Origin: Prevotella sp. UBA1378
GTDB lineage: Bacteria; Bacteroidota; Bacteroidia; Bacteroidales; Bacteroidaceae
Direction of reading: 5' to 3'
Assembly: GCA_002305505.1 (NCBI GenBank)
Contig: DBRC01000022.1
Span: 60,871-80,796 of the forward strand
Length of the DNA: 19,926 nt
Positions 15,346-19,926 of the stretch are shown here, one piece after another. Every line of letters starts with the position of its first letter. Position 1 is the stretch's first letter. The position numbers and the translations under genes were made by a program. Below the pieces are notes generated by a model. That model was not told the origin of the DNA. It saw nothing but the letters and a program-made list of their open reading frames with translations, and did no database searches.

Positions 15346-17505
15346 TCATTCCATTATCAGTTCGCACAGGCTCCCCTTCTGTATCACCTTCCCTGCGGCA
15401 TAGCTCTGGCTCTTCACCTTTCCGCGCCCGCGCAGCTTCACGTTCAGTCCGCGGCTCTCCAGCATGTACACGGCGTCGCGCGCGCCCATGCCGGTCACGT
15501 CGGGCGCGATGTTGCCGTAGGTCTGCATCTTCGTCAGGGCCACGTCGTTGCCCTGCCGCGCGGCCTTCCCCCATACCGGGTTGCCGTAGGCGTACGACCC
15601 ATCCCATTGCGCATCGGTCTTGATACCGAGGTTGCCCAGCACGTAGCTGGCCGCCATCACGTTGCCGTTCTTCACGTCGGGAATCAGCACCGACGATGTG
15701 TCGCGCGCATCTTCCACGCTGAGTTTCAGGTGGCGTGCCATCACGCCCTCGGCAATATTGTGGAACACTACACCGCTCATGCCGCCGCCCGATGCCGGCA
15801 GCCCCGATTTCTTCAGGCATACGATGCCGCTGTAGCGCGGTGCGTCGGCAGGGAAGAAACCGGCGAAGCTCAGCCAGTACTGTACCGTGCCCGACTTATA
15901 CCCTCCTGCTCCCTGCGATATCTGCGCCGTTCCCGTTTTCCCGGCTACCTTGAACGATTTGGAGCCGGCCTTCTTGCCCAGTCCCTGGCTTACCACATGC
16001 TCCAGTATGGCCTGCATCTGCCTGATGGTCTTGTCCTTGGCAATGTGTGGCTTGATTACCTCGGGCGGGAACTCCATGATGGTTTCCCCGTTCTTCATGA
16101 TTTTCTTCACGAAGCGCGGGCGCATCATCTTGCCGTTGTTGGCGATGGCGTTATAGAAGGTCACCGTTGATATCGGGGGTATCTGCGTTTCGTATCCGAT
16201 GCTCATCCATGGCAGCGCCGTCTTGCTCCAGTTCACCCACTGCCCGTGCTTGTTCTTCTTCGGCATGCGTATCTGCGGCTTGGCATATCCCACCAGCGGC
16301 AGGTGCAGGTCGCTGGCCAGTCCGGTGCGGTAGATGCCGCGCACAAACTTCTCCGGGTCCTTCCCGTAATGCTCGTCGATGATGCGGCTCACGCCGATGT
16401 TCGAACTCACCTCCAGCGAGCGGGGCAGCGATATCACCTGATAGCCGCCCCGGCGCCAGTTGTGGTCCTTCATGTCGCGCCCGTGCATGTTCCATACTCC
16501 CATGCCGGTGTCTACCATGTAAGTGGTGTCTACCACCCCGTCGTCGAGCGCCACCATGATCGAGGCCGTCTTGAACACCGAGCCCGGCTCGCGCAGGTCG
16601 GCCACGGCGTTGTTCTTTATTTCGCGGTACACCACCTCGCCGTTGTCCAGCGTGCATTTCGTCATGTTCACGATAGCCTTCACGTCGCCCGTAGCCACCT
16701 CCATCAGGATGGCCACGCCCAGGTCGCCGTTGATGGCTTTCAGCTCGTCGATGACGGCACGCTCGGCCAGGTCTTGCATGTTCACGTCGATGGTGGTCAC
16801 GATGTCGGCGCCGTCGATGGGCGGCGTTACCGGTATGTCCATGTATTTATTCAGGATTTTGCGTCGGTGGGTGATGCCGTTGATGCCGCGCAGGATGGAG
16901 TCGTGCGACAGCTCCAGTCCGCAGCGTGCCGTGTCCTTGGCTCCGAACATGTCGCCCACGGTACGCTGCGCCAGCGACCCGAACGGGCGGCGGCGGGCGT
17001 TGAACTCCTCCCAGTGGAATCCGCCCTTGTATTTGCTCAGGTTGAATACCGGCAGCTGCTTTACCTCGGTGAAGGTGTTGTAGTCGATGCGTTTCTTCCA
17101 GATGGGCCAGTTGCGCGCCTGCTTCTTGCGCCCGGCCTCCAAGTGGCGCTTGAAGTCGGCGGCCGACTTTGCGGGGAAAATCTTGTGCAGTCCGGTGCAG
17201 ATGCTGTCCACCTTTGCCTCCCACAGCGAGTCCTTTTCCTTGCCTCCGGCCATAAAGTCGATGTATACCTTGAATTCGGGTATCGAACTGGCCATCAGCT
17301 GCCCGTCACAGCTCAGGATATTGCCGCGTACGGGCTTCACGCTCACGCTGTCGCGCTTCAGCCTGTCGGCCACCTGCGTCCAGTATTCCTTCTGAGTGGT
17401 CATGATGACAAAGGCCTTCGCCACGATGGCGATGCCGATGAGCGTAAGCACCAGTGCGATGGCGAAATAGCGCGGCAGGACCTTGTCTCTGTTGAATTTA
17501 CTCAT
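15346..17505 (-). CDS. ftsI: Septal class B penicillin-binding protein FtsI with C-terminal PASTA region
   Basis: FtsI is the transpeptidase that crosslinks septal peptidoglycan and partners FtsW. The 719 residues begin with a short cytoplasmic end and one membrane helix at about 14-35. A PBP dimerisation region follows (RGNIL at 60-64 onward), then the transpeptidase domain with S309-V-F-K312 (catalytic Ser309), S367-S-N369 and K523-T-G525. A C-terminal PASTA domain spans about 667-719, and a weaker PASTA-like unit begins at IPDVKNG near 608. The protein is longer than E. coli FtsI mainly through this tail. It lies 12 bases after ftsL. Confidence 0.95.
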   Translation of the reverse strand: MSKFNRDKVLPRYFAIALVLTLIGIAIVAKAFVIMTTQKEYWTQVADRLKRDSVSVKPVRGNILSCDGQLMASSIPEFKVYIDFMAGGKEKDSLWEAKVDSICTGLHKIFPAKSAADFKRHLEAGRKKQARNWPIWKKRIDYNTFTEVKQLPVFNLSKYKGGFHWEEFNARRRPFGSLAQRTVGDMFGAKDTARCGLELSHDSILRGINGITHRRKILNKYMDIPVTPPIDGADIVTTIDVNMQDLAERAVIDELKAINGDLGVAILMEVATGDVKAIVNMTKCTLDNGEVVYREIKNNAVADLREPGSVFKTASIMVALDDGVVDTTYMVDTGMGVWNMHGRDMKDHNWRRGGYQVISLPRSLEVSSNIGVSRIIDEHYGKDPEKFVRGIYRTGLASDLHLPLVGYAKPQIRMPKKNKHGQWVNWSKTALPWMSIGYETQIPPISTVTFYNAIANNGKMMRPRFVKKIMKNGETIMEFPPEVIKPHIAKDKTIRQMQAILEHVVSQGLGKKAGSKSFKVAGKTGTAQISQGAGGYKSGTVQYWLSFAGFFPADAPRYSGIVCLKKSGLPASGGGMSGVVFHNIAEGVMARHLKLSVEDARDTSSVLIPDVKNGNVMAASYVLGNLGIKTDAQWDGSYAYGNPVWGKAARQGNDVALTKMQTYGNIAPDVTGMGARDAVYMLESRGLNVKLRGRGKVKSQSYAAGKVIQKGSLCELIME

Positions 17506-17517
17506 TTACTTTCCTCT

Positions 17518-18048
17518 TTACTCCGGTACATTTATTATATAGGGCGGCTGGTCGGCTATGTGCAGCGTGCTGTCCTTGTTCTGTTTCAGCAGCTCCAGTA
17601 CGCGGCTTTCGCGGCACCGCTCGGTAAGCGTGCTCGAGCTCGAGAGCGCCTTGTATTTGGCGTCCTTCAGCTCGTTTTCCAGTCTGTCGATGGTAATCAT
17701 GTCCTGTTGGCACTGGTAGCGGAAGGCGATGTAGATGATGGTGAATGCCACGATGAGCACGAACAGCCATATCTGCGAGCGCACGAGCTGGGCGTTCAGT
17801 ATGTCGCCGCCGAGGATTTTGCGCAGCGACATGGTGGTGCCCTGCCGCGAGTCGTCCTCACGTATGTTCTCCTTTATTTTCCGTATGGCCGCTTTCAGCT
17901 GTTCTTCGGCTTCTTCCTCTTCCGTCATTTTCCCGGAGCCCTGCCTGTCCCCGGCTGCCCCGGTGCTTTTCCTTCTGTCCACGGCGTCGGGCTGCTGCCC
18001 CTGCGTGGCGGCCGTTTCCTTCCTTATGTCTGCCTCTTGCTCTGCCAT
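17518..18048 (-). CDS. ftsL: FtsL-like cell division protein
   Basis: This is a small bitopic protein with the location and topology of FtsL, which joins FtsQ and FtsB and helps activate FtsWI. Of 176 residues, 1-88 are cytoplasmic and polar, 91-109 (SQIWLFVLIVAFTIIYIAF) form one membrane helix, and 110-150 are a heptad-like periplasmic segment (DRLENELKDAKYKAL). It ends with QPPYIINV. The start is uncertain: ATG at 18048 lies 4 bases after the rsmH stop, but residues 1-40 are low in complexity and an in-frame ATG at residue 41 (17928) begins the acidic part MTEEEEAEEQL. Sequence identity of FtsL proteins is low, so the call rests on topology and position. Confidence 0.8.
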   Translation of the reverse strand: MAEQEADIRKETAATQGQQPDAVDRRKSTGAAGDRQGSGKMTEEEEAEEQLKAAIRKIKENIREDDSRQGTTMSLRKILGGDILNAQLVRSQIWLFVLIVAFTIIYIAFRYQCQQDMITIDRLENELKDAKYKALSSSSTLTERCRESRVLELLKQNKDSTLHIADQPPYIINVPE

Positions 18049-18052
18049 ATCC

Positions 18053-18970
18053 CTATCTTTTTTCTGCTATTCTCAGTTTGGCGCTCCTGCTGCGCGGGTT
18101 GCGCTCCTGCTCGTCGCTGCCGGGCACGATGACCTTGTTGTTCACGAGGCGGTAGGGGGAGGATATGCGCCCGAAGAAATCCTGTTCCACCTTGCCTTCG
18201 GCGTTGCCTGCCTTCATCATGTTCTTTACGATGCGGTCTTCCAGCGAGTGGTACGTGATGACGGACATCCGCCCGCCCGGGCCCAGCAGGGTGGTGGCCC
18301 CGAGCAGCATCTCGCGCAGGGCGTCCATCTCGTGGTTCACCTCTATGCGCAGGGCCTGGAACAGTTGGGCTGCCTCTTTCTTCCCGCGTTCGCGGTGGAA
18401 GAGCGCCTCTACTGCCCGCATCATGTCGCCGGTGGTGCTGATGCGCTTCGAGGCCCGCGCCTTCGCAATGGCCGCAGCTATGCGGCGCGCGTTCTTCAGT
18501 TCGCCGTACAGGTAGAACACGTCGGCCAGCCGCTCTTCGCTGTATTCGTTCACGATGTCGGCCGCCGTGGTGCCCGCCCGCTTGTTCATGCGCATGTCGA
18601 GCGGAGCGTCGAAGCGGAAGGAGAATCCGCGCTGTGCGTCGTCGAAGTGGTGGCTCGATACGCCAAGGTCGGCCAGCAGTCCGTCGATGTGGTCGATGCC
18701 GTAATAGCGCATCCAGTTTTTCAGGTATCTGAAGTTGCTCCGTACAAAGGTGAAGCCGCCCCCCGCCACCGTCTCGATGTTGCGCTCTGCGTCGGCGTCT
18801 TGGTCGAAGCTGAACAGCCGCCCCCCGTCGCTGAGCCGCCTCAGGATTTCCCTGCTGTGGCCGCCGCCGCCGAATGTTGCGTCGACATAGATGCCGCCCG
18901 GCTTGATGTCCAGGCCGTCGATGCTCTCGTTCAGCAATACGGGTACGTGGTAGGTTTCTGTTGTCTTCAT
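18053..18970 (-). CDS. rsmH: 16S rRNA (cytosine(1402)-N(4))-methyltransferase RsmH
   Basis: RsmH (formerly MraW) uses S-adenosylmethionine to methylate N4 of C1402 in the ribosomal P site. The 305-residue length is normal. The SAM-binding motif DATFGGGGHS is at 30-39, FDQD at 55-58, the family block DLGVSSHHFDDAQRGFSFR begins at 101, and YHSLEDR is at 240-246. It is the second gene of the cluster, 28 bases after mraZ and 4 bases before ftsL. Confidence 0.97.
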   Translation of the reverse strand: MKTTETYHVPVLLNESIDGLDIKPGGIYVDATFGGGGHSREILRRLSDGGRLFSFDQDADAERNIETVAGGGFTFVRSNFRYLKNWMRYYGIDHIDGLLADLGVSSHHFDDAQRGFSFRFDAPLDMRMNKRAGTTAADIVNEYSEERLADVFYLYGELKNARRIAAAIAKARASKRISTTGDMMRAVEALFHRERGKKEAAQLFQALRIEVNHEMDALREMLLGATTLLGPGGRMSVITYHSLEDRIVKNMMKAGNAEGKVEQDFFGRISSPYRLVNNKVIVPGSDEQERNPRSRSAKLRIAEKR

Positions 18971-18998
18971 TGTATGCGGGTGTTTGTTTGGGTTGCTT

Positions 18999-19481
18999 TT
19001 AGATGGCGGCAGCCTCGCTGCCGGCCTCCGTGCCGTCTGCGTCGCCCATCAACTCCTCGAGCGCCGCGCTGAATGCTGCCGGCTCCATCCGGTTTTCCTC
19101 GATGCAGCGCTGGCTCCATATCTCGATGGTGTCGCCCATGCCGATAAACTTGATGTCTTGCTCTATGCCGGCCATCTTGATGTAGCGCCTGGGTATGAGG
19201 AAGCGCCCGTTACCATCGAGCGTGAGCACTTCCACCTCGCTGAGAAACTCGCGGAACACTTGCTGCTGGCGCATGTTCCACCGGTTGAGGCGCTGCCGCA
19301 AGGCGTCCATCTGCTCGAACCATACCGACTCGGGGTAGAGCACGAGGCAGGGCTGGAAGATGTCCTTACGCATCACGAGGCGTTCCTCGCCCGATGCTTG
19401 CAGCACCTTGCGGAACGTGGCCGGCAGGAAAGCTCTTCCCTTTGCATCGGTCTTGGCTTCGATGTTTCCTAATAATCGCAT
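18999..19481 (-). CDS. mraZ: Transcriptional regulator MraZ
   Basis: MraZ is a DNA-binding protein of the SpoVT-AbrB fold, known in other bacteria to form a ring oligomer and repress its own dcw operon. The 160 residues hold two tandem AbrB-like repeats with the core DAKGRAFLPATFR at 12-24 and DGNGRFLIPRRY at 89-100. Residues 133-160 form an acidic/Ala-rich tail that is not conserved. It is the first gene of the cluster. Three 10-base repeats that may be its operator precede its promoter box. Confidence 0.96.
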   Translation of the reverse strand: MRLLGNIEAKTDAKGRAFLPATFRKVLQASGEERLVMRKDIFQPCLVLYPESVWFEQMDALRQRLNRWNMRQQQVFREFLSEVEVLTLDGNGRFLIPRRYIKMAGIEQDIKFIGMGDTIEIWSQRCIEENRMEPAAFSAALEELMGDADGTEAGSEAAAI

Positions 19482-19518
19482 GCGTACTTCTTTATATTTA
19501 ATAAAGCGGCTTCGGATG

Positions 19519-19526
19519 CAAAGTTA
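19519..19526 (-). promoter_or_regulatory. Main promoter of the dcw cluster, TAnnTTTG box
   Basis: The minus strand reads TAACTTTG. It ends 37 bases before the mraZ ATG, giving a leader of about 30 bases. No TTTG is found at the -33 spacing; that place is occupied by the 10-base repeats at 19531-19560. Confidence 0.7.
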
Positions 19527-19530
19527 ATCA

Positions 19531-19560
19531 ATTTCCCCCACATTCCCCCACATTCCTCCG
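19531..19560 (-). promoter_or_regulatory. Putative MraZ operator, three 10-base direct repeats
   Basis: On the minus strand, unit 1 (19551-19560) is CGGAGGAATG, unit 2 (19541-19550) is TGGGGGAATG and unit 3 (19531-19540) is TGGGGGAAAT. The period is exactly 10 bases. Units 2 and 3 begin with TGGGG followed by a 5-base spacer, as in the TGGGN repeats bound by E. coli MraZ. The array ends 4 bases before the TAACTTTG box, so a bound MraZ oligomer would block RNA polymerase. The sequence pattern is direct; binding is inferred. Confidence 0.75.
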
Positions 19561-19926
19561 CTTTTTTTTATTGCTATTTATTGTTTTATTCTCTTTATTG
19601 TGTTATATTTCTGATTTATAGTAGCTTGTGAATTGTTTACAAATCGTTGAAAGGTGGGGCGCTTATTTCTTTGAGCATGTGTTTGTGTGTGCTGTCTGTC
19701 GGAGATAAGGTGGGGGCAGTGGCTTTCCGTTACCAGTGTTTTCCGGAAGATGTGGCGGTTGAAGATAGGGTTTCTGTAAAAACTTTACAAAACCCAAATA
19801 GCCTTTTGAACACAAAAAATACAACCCGGGTTCGGGGTAAGAATTTAAGCTGTTGCAGTAAAAGCAGAATGATATTGCAACCCTGAAGGCATGCGGTGGG
19901 CTGCAGGCGGATAATGGGGCGAAAAG
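19561..19926. other. Non-coding upstream region, no gene recognised
   Basis: Positions 19561-19620 are very AT-rich, with TTTATTG at 19567, 19577 and 19594, and could act as an upstream activating element for the mraZ promoter. The rest (19621-19926) holds an inverted repeat at 19768-19795 and a palindrome AACCCGGGTT at 19823-19832. A 79-codon open frame at 19647-19886 (plus) starts with TTG, has no promoter, and resembles no family I know, so I do not call it a gene. Confidence 0.6.
19768..19795. repeat. Inverted repeat with 12-bp arms
   Basis: GGGTTT, a bulged C, then TGTAAA; a 3-base AAC centre; then TTTACA and AAACCC. All 12 pairs are Watson-Crick. There is no T tract on either side, so it is not a standard terminator. 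A protein-binding site or an RNA hairpin in an upstream transcript are both possible. Confidence 0.7.

Noticed and set aside
16246..18132. Plus-strand open frame of 628 codons opposite ftsI, ftsL and rsmH
   Set aside because: It is in exact codon register with ftsI and ftsL on the other strand. Stops there need TTA, CTA or TCA codons in the real genes, which are rare at this GC content. The product is rich in His, Val and Asp and has no family motif.
17735..19072. Plus-strand open frame of 445 codons opposite rsmH
   Set aside because: It is in register with rsmH and has no recognisable domain or promoter.
19650..19717. Two AAGGTGGGG motifs on the plus strand as extra MraZ sites
   Set aside because: They are about 57 bases apart and not in a 10-base array, so they do not fit the MraZ pattern.
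19647..19886. 79-codon open frame upstream of mraZ
   Set aside because: It starts with TTG, has no promoter box and no family resemblance, and spans the inverted repeat and palindrome.
1..19926. Search for mobile elements, CRISPR arrays, toxin-antitoxin or defence genes
   Set aside because: None was seen. Every convincing gene belongs to core replication, translation, repair or cell-wall/division functions.

Overview
This window is a core chromosomal segment of a member of Bacteroidales. Three things support that assignment: promoter boxes of the Bacteroidetes form TAnnTTTG, gene starts without clear Shine-Dalgarno sequences, and a division/cell-wall (dcw) gene order with a Bacteroidetes-type FtsL, inserted loops in MraY and FtsW, and no murF or ddl. 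The coding sequence is GC-rich, so a GC-rich Prevotella- or Bacteroides-like organism is plausible. Genus cannot be fixed from the sequence alone.

Right part (about 3649-19560, all on the minus strand, read from right to left): a compact dcw cluster in the order mraZ, rsmH, ftsL-like, ftsI (PASTA-containing PBP), murE, mraY, murD, ftsW, murG, murC, ftsQ, ftsA, ftsZ. Most gaps are 4-37 bases. The larger ones are 52 (mraY/murD, holding a 7-base tandem repeat), 79 (ftsW/murG, holding a candidate internal promoter) and 66 (ftsA/ftsZ). The cluster makes UDP-MurNAc-tripeptide (MurC, MurD, MurE), lipid I (MraY) and lipid II (MurG), polymerises and crosslinks it at the septum (FtsW, FtsI), and supplies the divisome scaffold (FtsQ, FtsL, FtsA, FtsZ). 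At its head, a TAnnTTTG box is preceded by three 10-base direct repeats carrying TGGGG. This matches the layout expected of an operator for the MraZ repressor encoded by the first gene.

Left part (about 200-3612): gyrB with its own promoter and a strong terminator; a tRNA-Glu(UUC)-rpsT unit with its own promoter and a strong terminator; and recO on the plus strand, divergent from the tRNA and convergent with ftsZ. The recO promoter box lies only 6 bases before the start codon, which suggests a leaderless or nearly leaderless message.

Both ends hold non-coding sequence without a recognisable gene (1-196 and 19561-19926), each with small repeats or inverted repeats. I found no mobile element, CRISPR array, defence system or other accessory system. 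The points of interest are regulatory sites and lineage-specific variants of core proteins.
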